In this document: piece after piece, positions 17,786-27,130 of the stretch
How the letters are laid out: each line of letters begins with the position of its first letter
Numbering within the stretch: position 1 is the first letter of the stretch
Assembly (NCBI RefSeq): GCF_003207895.1
Contig: NZ_NKUB01000002.1
Span: 248,001-312,000 of the forward strand
From: Komagataeibacter swingsii
GTDB taxonomy: Bacteria > Pseudomonadota > Alphaproteobacteria > Acetobacterales > Acetobacteraceae
Direction of reading: 5' to 3'
Length of the DNA stretch: 64,000 nucleotides
Notes under the pieces: model-generated
What the model saw: the letters and a program-made list of their open reading frames with translations, nothing else
The model's database searches: none
Told to the model about the DNA's origin: nothing
Translations under genes and position numbers: made by a program

Positions 17786-19240
17786 TCAGGATGCCGTCCA
17801 GTATCCAAGGATCGCCTTGATCTCCATGAAATCACGCAGTCCGTACACGCTGCATTCCCGCCCGTTGCCGGATTGCCCATATCCACCAAATGGCGCGGCG
17901 ACGGTCCAGGGGGCGCCATTGATATTCACATTACCGGCCCGCAGGTAGCGGGCGACATGCCGCGCATGGGACAGGTCGCCTGACTGGATGTATGCCGCAA
18001 GGCCATAAGGCGTGTCATTGGCGATCTGGATGGCGTGTTCTTCATTATCATAAGCCATTATGACCAGAACCGGGCCAAAGACTTCCTCCTGCGCGATGGC
18101 CATGCCGGACGTTACATGCCCGAATATGGTCGGGCGCACGTAATACCCGCATGTCAGGCCATCGGGACGGCCCGGGCCGCCACAGACCAGCGTGGCGCCT
18201 TCATCCATGCCCTTATGGATCAGCGTCTGGATACGATCGAACTGGAGATGGCTTACAACCGGCCCGAGATCGACCTCCGGGTCCATCGGGTCCCCCACGC
18301 GAATGGTGGCGGCCGTCCGACGGGCGATGTCCAGTGCTTCCTCCATCCGGGCGGCGGGTACAAGCATGCGGGTTGGCGCATCGCAGGACTGGCCCGAGTT
18401 GCTGAAACACTTACGCACACCCTGCGCCACGGCCTGTTCCAGATCGGCATCAGGCAGGATGATGTTGGGGGATTTCCCCCCCAGTTCCTGATGGACGCGC
18501 TTGACCGTATCCGCCGCCAGACGCGCCACCGCAGCACCTGCACGGGTAGACCCGGTGATGGACACCATATCGACCAGCGGGGAACGGGCCATGGCCTCCC
18601 CCACTTCGGGGCCGGTGCCGTTCAGCATGTTGTACACACCCGGCGGCAGGCCGGCCTCATCAAGGATTTCGGTAAACAGCAGGGCGCTGAGGGGGGCGAC
18701 TTCGCTGGGTTTGAGGATAATGGTGCAGCCCGCCGCAAGGGCCGGCGCGACCTTGCAGGCGATCTGGTTCATCGGCCAGTTCCACGGGGTAATCAGGCCG
18801 GTAACGCCGACCGCTTCATGGACGATCAGCATATCGTCGCGCCGTTCCTCGAACGGGAAGTCACGCAGCACCGTCACCATTTCTTCCAGATGCGCCATCC
18901 CCGCCCAGGCCTGGCTGTCATAGGCACGGGTCAGGGGACTGCCCATTTCCAGCGAAATGGCGCGGGCCATGTCCTTCATGCGCCTTTTGTAAATCTCCAC
19001 AATCCGTTCCAGCGCCGCCAGGCGCGTGGCGCGATCGGTCATGGACCATGCGGGGAAAGCCGCGCGGGCCGCCCTGATCGCACGTTCCGTATCCCGTGCA
19101 TTGCCCAGCGTGATCCGGGCGCAGGGCTGCTCGGTCGCGGGATTGATGACATCCATCTGCTCCCGTCCATCCGGCGTGATCCACTGCCCGTTGCAATACA
19201 TCTGGTGGGCGTACGGCGAAATCGCGCTGTCGCTTGTCAT
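17786..19240 (-). CDS. NAD(P)-dependent aldehyde dehydrogenase
   Basis: The 484-residue ALDH superfamily enzyme has all catalytic residues: N154 (TPWNWP), K177 (LKPSE), E252 (QELGGKSPN) and nucleophile C286 (NSGQSCDAP). The ADCD-type insertions of methylmalonate-semialdehyde dehydrogenases are absent, so a simple aldehyde is expected. It starts three bases after the end of the spermidine-dehydrogenase-like gene, so the two are co-transcribed. That neighbour would release an aminoaldehyde (3-aminopropanal or 4-aminobutanal), giving beta-alanine or GABA after oxidation. The substrate is inferred from context only. Confidence 0.85.
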   Translation of the reverse strand: MTSDSAISPYAHQMYCNGQWITPDGREQMDVINPATEQPCARITLGNARDTERAIRAARAAFPAWSMTDRATRLAALERIVEIYKRRMKDMARAISLEMGSPLTRAYDSQAWAGMAHLEEMVTVLRDFPFEERRDDMLIVHEAVGVTGLITPWNWPMNQIACKVAPALAAGCTIILKPSEVAPLSALLFTEILDEAGLPPGVYNMLNGTGPEVGEAMARSPLVDMVSITGSTRAGAAVARLAADTVKRVHQELGGKSPNIILPDADLEQAVAQGVRKCFSNSGQSCDAPTRMLVPAARMEEALDIARRTAATIRVGDPMDPEVDLGPVVSHLQFDRIQTLIHKGMDEGATLVCGGPGRPDGLTCGYYVRPTIFGHVTSGMAIAQEEVFGPVLVIMAYDNEEHAIQIANDTPYGLAAYIQSGDLSHARHVARYLRAGNVNINGAPWTVAAPFGGYGQSGNGRECSVYGLRDFMEIKAILGYWTAS

Positions 19241-19243
19241 GGC

Positions 19244-21235
19244 TTATATTTTTCCCTCTTTATGTGTATCGGCGGAATGGCCCGGAACGGTCGGGACGAA
19301 CGGATACTGGCCCGCATCCAGCAGTTCGGTCACGGCACGATGCGCCTCAAGGAAGGCGGCATCAGTGTGGGGACTGGCCGATGCATCCGAATTGGCGATG
19401 GCAATGCGCCCGAACAGTTGCCTGCCCACCACGCAGGGACGGGTATCCGTCTCGGTAAACACCCATTCGGCGGGGTCGTACAGGCTGTTATAGGTATAGG
19501 CATACCCATGCGGCCAGCGGTTGACGGTTATGGCGGCGATATCACGGGTGGCGTCAAATCCGCCCGCGCCCAGCACGCGCTGCAACTGGTTGCGGATTTC
19601 GTGTTCAAACGTCTCGAATGAAATGCCCAAAAGCATGCCGCGCGCGGCCCGGTACTGCTCCCGCTTTGACAGGCCCGGCACGCTGAATGTCTTGATCATG
19701 CGGATGACGATGGGGCGGTCCGGATCGGATGGCAGGGCAAGCCCGCCAAGGGCCATGGGTTCAGCGAGCGAGACCTCATCAAAATACATTCCCGGACAGC
19801 GGATTTCACTTACGCCCAGTTTTTCAAATGCCCGCCAGTTACGCAATGCCACATTCACGTAAACAATCGGTCCCTTGACCCCGTAGGCCAGCGCCTTCTT
19901 CTGCGTATCAGGCAGCGTCGGCACCAGATAGGGAATGAACATGTTCCAGCACGCCATGACCACCTGCCTGGCCTGCACCTGATGATACTGCGTGGGAGAG
20001 GCTTCCCCCGCCGGGGCATACAGGACCGATACGTGCTGCGCCTGATCCGGGGCGCCGTCATGGGCGACATTCATCACCATGCTGCCCAGCCGCAAGCGGA
20101 CGGCGGAGCCTGCGCGGTCCAGCGCGCCGTAATCGAACGTGGCCGTCGCCATGTCTTCCTGCGTGCGCCCCTTTGTTGCCGCGGGGATGAGGGAGGCAAC
20201 CAGCAGCCGGGCAAGGGTCGCATTGCCATCGGGGAAATGGACGCTATGCCCGCTTTCCTTCTGCCGCCCATGCTGGCCACCGGGCAGGTCGGCCAGAAGT
20301 CCTTCCGGCACGTCCCCCAGCCCCAGACCCGAAAATCCCGGCAGCCCCATTGTCCATGCGAACAGCGCGGGCAGCGTATCGGACCCGACGCAGAAGACGC
20401 CGCTGCCCGCCTTGCGAAAAAACCACAGGATGGACGGGTCCACCTTTGCCCATTTGCCAAGGTACTCCGGGTAGGAAATACCGGCGAGAAATTTCTTCTT
20501 TTCCGCAACCGAGCGACCATGCAGGTAATCCGGCTGCCGCGCTGAAAGCAGGCGCATGAGATCCGCGCGCGCCCTGTTGCTGAGCGGGGCATGTTGCAGG
20601 GCATGGGCATTGAGGCAGTTTTCCGTGCCGGCGGCGCTGCGCACCAGGGTATCGGCATGCCATGTTTCCTGATCGAAAAACAGGCCCGGTCCCATGCCAT
20701 GGCTGGAATAAAGGGACTCGTTGGCGGCATTTTCCTTCAGGTAGCGATCAAGGTCGACACCGATGTCGTCCAGGACCATCCGTGCCCACTGGTTGTAGCG
20801 TTCGGGGGATTCGACCTCCAGCGTACCGCCGTTGAGCACCATCCGGGCGCCATCGACACTGAATTCATTCCGCTTGGCATGCCCGCCAAAATCATCATGG
20901 TTGTCGATGATGAGGATCTTTTTGTCCGCTCCCGCATATTTGCGAAAGAAATGGGCCGCCGAAAGGCCGCTCAGCCCCCCGCCCACGATGACCAGGTCAT
21001 AGACCTCGCCAGTCCTGTGAATCCTGTGGGCCGGAACGGTCCCGTCACGCAGGGCGTGCGCTGCCTCGAACGCCCCGGGGTGGCTGCCGCGCATGCCGGT
21101 CCGCGCGGGCGGGTCCACGACGCCCGCCGCCTGCGCCCGCCCTTCCATCGTGCCGACCGCGGCACTGACCAGCACACCATTGATAAAATCACGACGCGTC
21201 ACCGCAGGCGTGGAAACCGTTGTTTTCCTTGACAT
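19244..21235 (-). CDS. Spermidine-dehydrogenase-like flavoprotein 1
   Basis: The 663-residue protein has a twin-arginine leader (TRRDFINGVLV, residues 13-23). An FAD Rossmann motif follows (GGGLSG, residues 85-90), then the DNHDDFGGHAKRNEF block typical of Pseudomonas SpdH-type enzymes. Its C-terminal block NRWPHGYAYTY...GRQLFGRIAIANSDA is shared with its divergent neighbour. Such enzymes oxidise spermidine in the periplasm to a diamine and an aminoaldehyde. The start at 21235 gives the Tat signal directly; a longer reading to 21391 overlaps the opposite promoter. It is followed after three bases by an aldehyde dehydrogenase. Confidence 0.78.
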   Translation of the reverse strand: MSRKTTVSTPAVTRRDFINGVLVSAAVGTMEGRAQAAGVVDPPARTGMRGSHPGAFEAAHALRDGTVPAHRIHRTGEVYDLVIVGGGLSGLSAAHFFRKYAGADKKILIIDNHDDFGGHAKRNEFSVDGARMVLNGGTLEVESPERYNQWARMVLDDIGVDLDRYLKENAANESLYSSHGMGPGLFFDQETWHADTLVRSAAGTENCLNAHALQHAPLSNRARADLMRLLSARQPDYLHGRSVAEKKKFLAGISYPEYLGKWAKVDPSILWFFRKAGSGVFCVGSDTLPALFAWTMGLPGFSGLGLGDVPEGLLADLPGGQHGRQKESGHSVHFPDGNATLARLLVASLIPAATKGRTQEDMATATFDYGALDRAGSAVRLRLGSMVMNVAHDGAPDQAQHVSVLYAPAGEASPTQYHQVQARQVVMACWNMFIPYLVPTLPDTQKKALAYGVKGPIVYVNVALRNWRAFEKLGVSEIRCPGMYFDEVSLAEPMALGGLALPSDPDRPIVIRMIKTFSVPGLSKREQYRAARGMLLGISFETFEHEIRNQLQRVLGAGGFDATRDIAAITVNRWPHGYAYTYNSLYDPAEWVFTETDTRPCVVGRQLFGRIAIANSDASASPHTDAAFLEAHRAVTELLDAGQYPFVPTVPGHSADTHKEGKI

Positions 21236-21439
21236 CTGGAACAGGACCCTTTGAAGCCAGAACGAAACAGTCCCGCAAAATAATCTTAATCCACAATCAT
21301 GACCATGCCTTTTCGTTCTGGAAAAAAAACGTTCTGTATCGGGTACGCAATCCGCAAATACAGGCGGTGCAATTCCTGTTTGTTCCGTCAACGAAACATG
21401 TTATGCGCATGGGACGCAAACCACACGCATGGACCCGGA

Positions 21440-23332
21440 ATGAGCGACAAATCTCCAGCCGATACCCCAAGGATAACGCGTCGCAACGTGATACAGGGCG
21501 TAATCCTGCCAATCATGGCGAACGCCATGCCATCCCCGGCCCAGGCAGCATCACCCGCTGCGGTTTCCCTGAACGAGACAGCCGCATCCTACCCACCGCT
21601 GCGCACCGGCCTGCGCGGGCAGTATCCCGGCTCTTTCGAAGTGGCCCACGCGGCGCGCGACGGACTGTTTGCCGGCCCGGTCACCGCAACCGACACGGGT
21701 GAACATTATGACCTGGTTGTCGTGGGGGCAGGCATATCCGGCCTGTCGGCGGCATTGTTCTACCAGCGCGCGATGGGACCGGATGCACGCATTCTGATCG
21801 TGGACAACCACGACGATTTTGGCGGCCATGCCAAACGGAACGCATTGCAGTACAAGGGCCAGACCTACCTGGGCTATGGCGGGACGATGAGCATCGAAAC
21901 CCCCTTCCCTTACAGCTTTACCGCAACAACCCTGCTGATGGACCTTGGCATCCGCCCGGACACCTATTCCAGCTACCTGAAGACCAGCCGCCTGAAGGGA
22001 CTGGAACCGGCTGTTTTTTATGATCGGGAAAATTTCGGCAAGGACCAGTTGGTGCCCGGCTATCATGAAAAAAACTGGGACAGGTTTTTTCGCGATTCAC
22101 CGCTGGATGATGAAACCCGGACCGATCTCTTGCGGCTGCATACGCAGGCCATCAATTATCTGCCTGACCTGACACCGGATGCCCGCCAGGCCCTGCTGCG
22201 CACGATCAGTTACGAAACATTCCTGCGACGTTACGCCCACATGTCGGACGGGGCCATCCGTTTCTTTGCCGGCAAGGCCTTTCGCAACAATATGCGCGTG
22301 GATACCTGCCCCGCCTATGATGCGATGAAGGCGGAGGCACCCGGCTTCAACGGGATGGAGGTCACGCATGACACACCGCATGAATCGGCCGTCTTCCACT
22401 TCCCCGACGGAAATGCCACGATTGCCCGCCTGCTGGTCGGGCGGTTGGTGCCATCATTTTTTGGCGCCCCGCAAACGGCGGCAAGCATTGTCATGGCGCA
22501 GGGAAATTATTCCCGGCTGGACCAGCCCGGTGCGGTACGGATCCGCCTGAACAGCATGGTCGTGCGCGTGGAACATACCGGCGACCCGATCAGGCCGAAT
22601 GATAACAAACCTGTAAGGGTGGTGTACCAGAAACCGGATGGCACATCCGACACGCGCCATGCGGTCATGGCTGACAATGTCATCATGGCATGCTTCAACA
22701 ATATCATTCCGTTTATTGTGCCCTCCCTGCCCGAATCACAAAAGGATGCATTGAAATACCCGTCCAAGGTTCCAATGCAATACAGCAGTGTCCTGCTGCG
22801 TAATGGACAGGCATTGCGCCGTTGCGGCACCCAGTCCATCTATGCGCCCTGTTCCTACCATACCCGCCTTCTGGTAGACGAACCGGTGGATATTGGCGGA
22901 TACACGACCAATCCCTCCCCTGATCGCCCGACCATGATCCACCTGCTGCGCAATGCAAATGCCCCTGGCCACCCGCGCAAGGAACAGAACAGGCTGGGGC
23001 GACAGGAAATGCTGGCCATGACTTTCCCCGAAATCGAGGCAAAGACCCGCGACCAGCTCCAGCGCATGTTCGGTCCCCTTGGTTTCAACCATGAACAGGA
23101 TATTGTCGGACTGACCGTAAACCGCTGGCCCCACGGCTATGCCTATACTTACGACACGCTGGGGGATCCATACATGCCCGCAGCCCTGCGCCCCCATGTT
23201 ATCGGACGGCAGCCTTACGGACGGATCGCCATTGCCAATGCGGATTCCACTGCCGCGGCCTTTACCAATACCGCAATAGATGCAGCCGAACGCGCGGTGC
23301 AGGAATGCCTTATCAGTCGTGGATATACCTGA
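21440..23332 (+). CDS. Spermidine-dehydrogenase-like flavoprotein 2
   Basis: The 630-residue paralogue of the divergent gene has a twin-arginine leader (ITRRNVIQGVIL), GAGISG at residues 96-101, DNHDDFGGHAKRNAL, and the same C-terminal NRWPHGYAYTY...GRIAIANADS block. It differs from copy 1 in the middle third, which suggests a different substrate or cleavage site. The two starts are about 200 bases apart and share a promoter region. No downstream partner gene follows; a MITE-like repeat begins 45 bases after the stop. Confidence 0.78.
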   Translation: MSDKSPADTPRITRRNVIQGVILPIMANAMPSPAQAASPAAVSLNETAASYPPLRTGLRGQYPGSFEVAHAARDGLFAGPVTATDTGEHYDLVVVGAGISGLSAALFYQRAMGPDARILIVDNHDDFGGHAKRNALQYKGQTYLGYGGTMSIETPFPYSFTATTLLMDLGIRPDTYSSYLKTSRLKGLEPAVFYDRENFGKDQLVPGYHEKNWDRFFRDSPLDDETRTDLLRLHTQAINYLPDLTPDARQALLRTISYETFLRRYAHMSDGAIRFFAGKAFRNNMRVDTCPAYDAMKAEAPGFNGMEVTHDTPHESAVFHFPDGNATIARLLVGRLVPSFFGAPQTAASIVMAQGNYSRLDQPGAVRIRLNSMVVRVEHTGDPIRPNDNKPVRVVYQKPDGTSDTRHAVMADNVIMACFNNIIPFIVPSLPESQKDALKYPSKVPMQYSSVLLRNGQALRRCGTQSIYAPCSYHTRLLVDEPVDIGGYTTNPSPDRPTMIHLLRNANAPGHPRKEQNRLGRQEMLAMTFPEIEAKTRDQLQRMFGPLGFNHEQDIVGLTVNRWPHGYAYTYDTLGDPYMPAALRPHVIGRQPYGRIAIANADSTAAAFTNTAIDAAERAVQECLISRGYT

Positions 23333-23885
23333 TACAGGATAAAGAGGACTGAATAATTATTTTAAAATATAAGAGACTGTTTGAAAAGTCAGTTCATGAT
23401 AGTGCTTTAAAATTAAAGGAAGTTTTTGGTGAAGCTTTTTGCAAAAGCTTCGAAAGAACGCCGCCTTTTTAAGCAAAAGGCGGCATCCTCCCTGTTTTCA
23501 GAATCATTCCGCCAGAAAACTGCTTCATAATTTACGGGATGCTGCGAAAGCAGGCTTTTCAAACAGGGCTGACAGAACACGTCCTGTCTGGTTCCCCATC
23601 GTCATGACCGGATCACATTACTATGTCAGGCTTTTATGGTTTTCAGCCGCCGCCTTGCCAGAAAACCTGTCCTTGATCCATGTGATCTGCATGGCAGCAG
23701 ACTGGATTATGATCGAGTCCATGATCCAGACCCGGCAAGTTCAGTGAAAAACAGCACCGGTCCCTGCAACGGTTGGCGGCCCAAGGCAGGCACGGCCGCG
23801 CACGCGGCCGCAACCGAATGGATGACATCGTACGGCGGGAGATAATCCGTTGGCCGTTCCCATGCCCCGCACATGGGGCGGGTAC
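23333..23885. other. Intergenic region with repeat element, no gene supported
   Basis: The left part is a MITE-like element (23377-23566). The right part (about 23570-23885) shows broken frames on both strands and no recognisable protein. It lies downstream of both flanking genes, so it needs no promoter. Confidence 0.55.
23377..23566. repeat. MITE-like element with 12-base terminal inverted repeats
   Basis: CTGTTTGAAAAG at 23377-23388 and its exact complement at 23555-23566 bound 190 bases. Inside are two hairpins: GAAGCTTTT...AAAAGCTTC and CCGCCTTTT...AAAAGGCGG. The right half resembles 59575-59640, and the CCGCC/GGCGG hairpin recurs at 50861-50888 and 59530-59552. The element is non-coding. 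Confidence 0.6.
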
Positions 23886-24434
23886 TTATTCCGCCTGCCC
23901 GACCAGTGCCGCTGTTGAACAGTGGTACACTGCGGAGGATCCCCCGAAACACCAGATGATGTCATTATTGGCTTGGGGGCGGTAAACCGGCAGTTCCCTG
24001 TCTTCCGTATTGCAATGGCAATCCGGCGACGAATTACACAATGTCCGCCCGCAGCAATCCCGATAGGCAATGACGTAAGACCGGTTATCGACAGGGTTAC
24101 GGCAGGTGCCTATCCACGACACGGGCGAAGGCTGCGTGCCGGGCGGGCAGGTATGCACACCACCGCCACAGCACCCGCACAGCACTCCGTCAATGGCGCA
24201 ATGCCGCCAGTAATCGCATTTTGTCGGGTCGGTGGACTGGGCGCGGCGGTCAAAATCCGAAACCGCAGCCGGTTGCGCCTGCGCCGCCTGCGCGCGCTGA
24301 ACGGGCAGGAGCGGCAGGGAAGACGTCACCACGGCAGCGCTTCCCGCCTTGGCGATCATGCTGCGACGGGAAATGCCCTGTGCCATTTTCCGCGTCAGCT
24401 TTTCGCCCAGCCTGTCAAAAAAGGATTCAGTCAT
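23886..24434 (-). CDS. mauA: TTQ amine dehydrogenase light chain, copy 3
   Basis: The 182-residue protein has a twin-arginine leader (ISRRSMIAKAG). TTQ tryptophans align to W107 (VSW) and W161 (IIWCFG), with D82 and D126 as the maturation aspartates, at a W-W spacing of 54 as in copy 2. The ATG at 24434 is preferred over a TTG at 24455. It lies 52 bases behind its heavy chain. Unlike copies 1 and 2, no cytochrome gene follows, only broken sequence and a repeat, so its electron acceptor must come from elsewhere. Confidence 0.9.
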   Translation of the reverse strand: MTESFFDRLGEKLTRKMAQGISRRSMIAKAGSAAVVTSSLPLLPVQRAQAAQAQPAAVSDFDRRAQSTDPTKCDYWRHCAIDGVLCGCCGGGVHTCPPGTQPSPVSWIGTCRNPVDNRSYVIAYRDCCGRTLCNSSPDCHCNTEDRELPVYRPQANNDIIWCFGGSSAVYHCSTAALVGQAE

Positions 24435-24486
24435 GACCAGTATTTTCCAAACCAAGGGGGACAGTATGAATTAAACGGGAATTGCC

Positions 24487-25644
24487 TTACGGCGGCGTGA
24501 CGGTCATGGCGCCTGCGTCAATATGGGTATTGCGCAGGGTCTTCCCGCTCTGCAGGTCGATGACCATCAGGTTTCCGTTTTCCCCGTTGGCATACAGCAA
24601 TGGTTTCTCGTCCTGACTGACCGCCACCACCTTGGCAGGCGCCGGCAGGTCGATGCGGCGTACCAGGCGATGGGCCTGCGTATCGAGTTCCCACACCTCG
24701 GTGCCTGCCGTCTTGTGGGTCCAGTACGTGCCTGTATGCATCAGGGCGAACAGGTGGTGGTTGTAATAGGACATGGCAAACGGCTGCGTGCCGCCCGGAC
24801 GCCATGCCAGTTCCTGCACCCCGGTCCCGGCAGCGGGCTGGCCCGCCGCCTGCTGGATTGACCATGCCGGTTCGATAACCGGCTGCGGCCCCAGATGCGC
24901 CTTCATGACCTTGCCGCTATAGGTAATGAAATAGGCATCGCCCTTCGCGCGTTCCGCCAGGCTCTGTTCATAAACCGGGTCGCCATCCGCGCTGAAAAAC
25001 GGTTTGGAATGGGTAACGCTGGCCTTGCCGTCCGTGCCCACCGCCACATTGGTCAATGACCCATCGCCACACAGGCTGGAAAATCCACCGCTCTGCCATG
25101 GAAAGACCAGCGCACAACCGGGAATATCCACCGTGCGGACTACCCTGAACGCGGACAGGTCGACAACAGTCACCGCGGATGCGGGGCTGAGGTCGAATAT
25201 GAACCCGAGCTTCCCGTTGGCATCGACATCGAAATTCTGCTGCTTGCGCCCCACCAGCGCGCGCGGCGGCAACGCCAGTTCGCGCACGCGTTCCAGCGTG
25301 CGGGCATCGAACTGCTGCAACATGTCATGCCGGTCGCCATGGTCGACAAGCGACCATGACGTCTCGGTTACATAAATGGTCCGCCGGTCAGGCGTGATGA
25401 CATTGTTGGCCAGCGGCGTTGCGGGAATCGTGCCCAGGACATGACCGTTATCCCCATCATAAATGGTGATCGCCGTTGTCCTGGTATAGGGAAAGACCCA
25501 GTGCGCCCCCATTGCCGGAAGCTGCGCTACATCGCTCTGTTCCGCCTGCAGGGCAGGCGACGGTTCGGCAGCCTGCGCCACGGCGGGAGCGGAAACCACG
25601 ACAGATGCGACCATGGCCGATACATGCCGAAACCAACCTGTCAT
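24487..25644 (-). CDS. mauB: Amine dehydrogenase heavy chain, copy 3
   Basis: This 385-residue beta-propeller protein has a signal peptide ending near AQAAEP. It shares with copy 2 the blocks FDLSPASAVTVVDL, VRTVDIPGCALVFPW, LCGDGSLTNVAV, QPAAGTG and LMHTGTYWTHK. A strong ribosome site (TGGAGG) lies six to seven bases before the ATG. It forms a two-gene unit with light chain 3. The substrate is not predictable from sequence; methylamine, aromatic amines, histamine and diamines are all oxidised by members of this family or its relatives. Confidence 0.88.
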   Translation of the reverse strand: MTGWFRHVSAMVASVVVSAPAVAQAAEPSPALQAEQSDVAQLPAMGAHWVFPYTRTTAITIYDGDNGHVLGTIPATPLANNVITPDRRTIYVTETSWSLVDHGDRHDMLQQFDARTLERVRELALPPRALVGRKQQNFDVDANGKLGFIFDLSPASAVTVVDLSAFRVVRTVDIPGCALVFPWQSGGFSSLCGDGSLTNVAVGTDGKASVTHSKPFFSADGDPVYEQSLAERAKGDAYFITYSGKVMKAHLGPQPVIEPAWSIQQAAGQPAAGTGVQELAWRPGGTQPFAMSYYNHHLFALMHTGTYWTHKTAGTEVWELDTQAHRLVRRIDLPAPAKVVAVSQDEKPLLYANGENGNLMVIDLQSGKTLRNTHIDAGAMTVTPP

Positions 25645-25978
25645 GCATTTCCTCCATCAAGATTTCTTACGATACAAATATTATTGCGAAGTCACAATAT
25701 GTAAGCCAGCATACCCGATATTACAAATTACGGTGCGGCATGCGCCCGGGCCGCCACGCAGCCCGTATGCCATGGATGCCTGCATCGCGGATTCCGGCAG
25801 ATAAACATGATTCGCCATGGCTGCCTGTCCGGTACGGGCCGGTATTGCATGGGGCGCCGCGTCGTGCCTGTTTTTGCCCGGCGGTCGGGATGCCGGGCGC
25901 TCGTTGCATATTTACAACAACGGACGCAGCCTTTATGTATATACAAGTAGACGCAAATTTATTGAAAAGGCTATTTCC
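25645..25978. other. Divergent promoter region, amine dehydrogenase 3 / HisC-like gene
   Basis: These 334 bases between divergent genes contain no supported gene. The part nearest the HisC-like gene is AT-rich and holds a HutC-type palindrome at 25936-25945. Confidence 0.5.
25936..25945. promoter_or_regulatory. HutC-type operator, perfect TGTATATACA
   Basis: A perfect palindrome lies 34 bases before the HisC-like start. HutC operators known to me have this TGTAT(A/G)TACA core. Related cores occur before hutC, hutU, hutI/hutF and a TonB receptor in this window. Confidence 0.6.
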
Positions 25979-27130
25979 ATGGCTGCTTCTTCCATGCCTA
26001 CCCGGTCAGCACGCGTGCCTTCCCGCCCCGAGGTTGCCGCCCTGCCCGTCTATAATGCCGGCCTGTCGGAAGATGAGGTACGCCAGAAGTACAACGCGCC
26101 GCATATTTCAAAACTGGGCAGCAACGAAAACCCCTACGGTCCCTCGCCCACTGCCCTGAAACAGTGGGAAAACCTGACGCGCCAGATGTTCCGCTACCCC
26201 GATGCGACGGCATCGGCATTGCGCCACGCGCTGGCGCAGATCACGGACATGCCAGCAGACCACATCATGCTGGGCAATGGCTCTGAACAGATCATACGCC
26301 TGATCTGCGAGGCCTATCTTTCCCCCGGCGACCGGGTGGTGACCGTGCTGCCATCCTTCGGGCTGCACATGATCTGGCCCGAAATGATGGGGGCACGGGT
26401 CGATGCGGTTTCCATTACCGCCGAAGGCCGGTTCGACCTGCCGGCGATGAAGCAGGCGGTTCAGGCCGCGCCACTGAAAATCCTCATGTTTTCCAATCCC
26501 TCCAATCCGGTTGGCTGCATGATGAACGCGCCCGACATGCTGGAACTGGTGGCGTGCTGCCCGCCAGACACGCTGATCGTGATTGACGAAGCCTATTACG
26601 AATACGCCCAGGGCAGCCCGGACTACCCCGACGCCACGAAAATCCTGCCCCGGCAGGAACGGCCATGGCTGGTGCTGCGCACGTTTTCAAAGGCGTACGC
26701 CCTTGCCGGGCTGCGGATTGGCTACGCGCTTGCATCCGATACCGGTGTCATCACCACCCTGAACAAGGTGCGTGACCCGTTCAACACCAACATGGCGGCG
26801 CAGGGCATGGCGCTGGCGTCGCTGCGGGACAGGGCGCATATGCGCGACAGCGTCGCGGCGACCGTGGCTGAACGCGAACGCTTCATGCTTGCGCTGGCAC
26901 GGCAGGGCTATGCCCCCGTGCCATCGCATGCCAATTTCATATTCCTTGATGTCGGGCATGATGCCGCCATTGTGGCGGAACGCCTGCTGCGGCATGGCGT
27001 CATCATCAAGCCCTGGCGTGAAAAAGGGTTCGAGACCTGCCTGCGCGTCAGCGTCGGCCTGCCTGTGGACAATGACCGCTTCCTCCACGCCCTCGCCATT
27101 GAAACGGGACAGACCGATGACAGCCATTGA
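25979..27130 (+). CDS. HisC-like aminotransferase
   Basis: The 383-residue fold-type I PLP enzyme resembles histidinol-phosphate aminotransferase. Landmarks are [13 protein letters not shown], the [10 protein letters not shown] substrate loop, NPSNPVG, DEAYYEY and the Schiff-base lysine K238 in [16 protein letters not shown]. No other histidine biosynthesis gene is near, and the next genes encode a 2-hydroxyacid dehydrogenase, HutD and HutC. That suggests transamination between histidine and imidazole-pyruvate rather than biosynthesis. The start at 25979 follows AAAAGG by eight bases and lies behind a HutC-type operator. The stop overlaps the next gene by 14 bases. Confidence 0.82.
   Translation: MAASSMPTRSARVPSRPEVAALPVYNAGLSEDEVRQKYNAPHISKLGSNENPYGPSPTALKQWENLTRQMFRYPDATASALRHALAQITDMPADHIMLGNGSEQIIRLICEAYLSPGDRVVTVLPSFGLHMIWPEMMGARVDAVSITAEGRFDLPAMKQAVQAAPLKILMFSNPSNPVGCMMNAPDMLELVACCPPDTLIVIDEAYYEYAQGSPDYPDATKILPRQERPWLVLRTFSKAYALAGLRIGYALASDTGVITTLNKVRDPFNTNMAAQGMALASLRDRAHMRDSVAATVAERERFMLALARQGYAPVPSHANFIFLDVGHDAAIVAERLLRHGVIIKPWREKGFETCLRVSVGLPVDNDRFLHALAIETGQTDDSH

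Noticed and set aside
23439-23747. 102-codon frame and possible insertion sequence remnant
   Set aside because: The left part is the MITE-like repeat; the right part shows no transposase motif I can support.
23640-23885. Decayed cytochrome gene behind light chain 3
   Set aside because: A DVIHSVAAAC-like string on the minus strand weakly recalls the end of the cytochrome at 8473, but no heme motif or wider similarity is visible.
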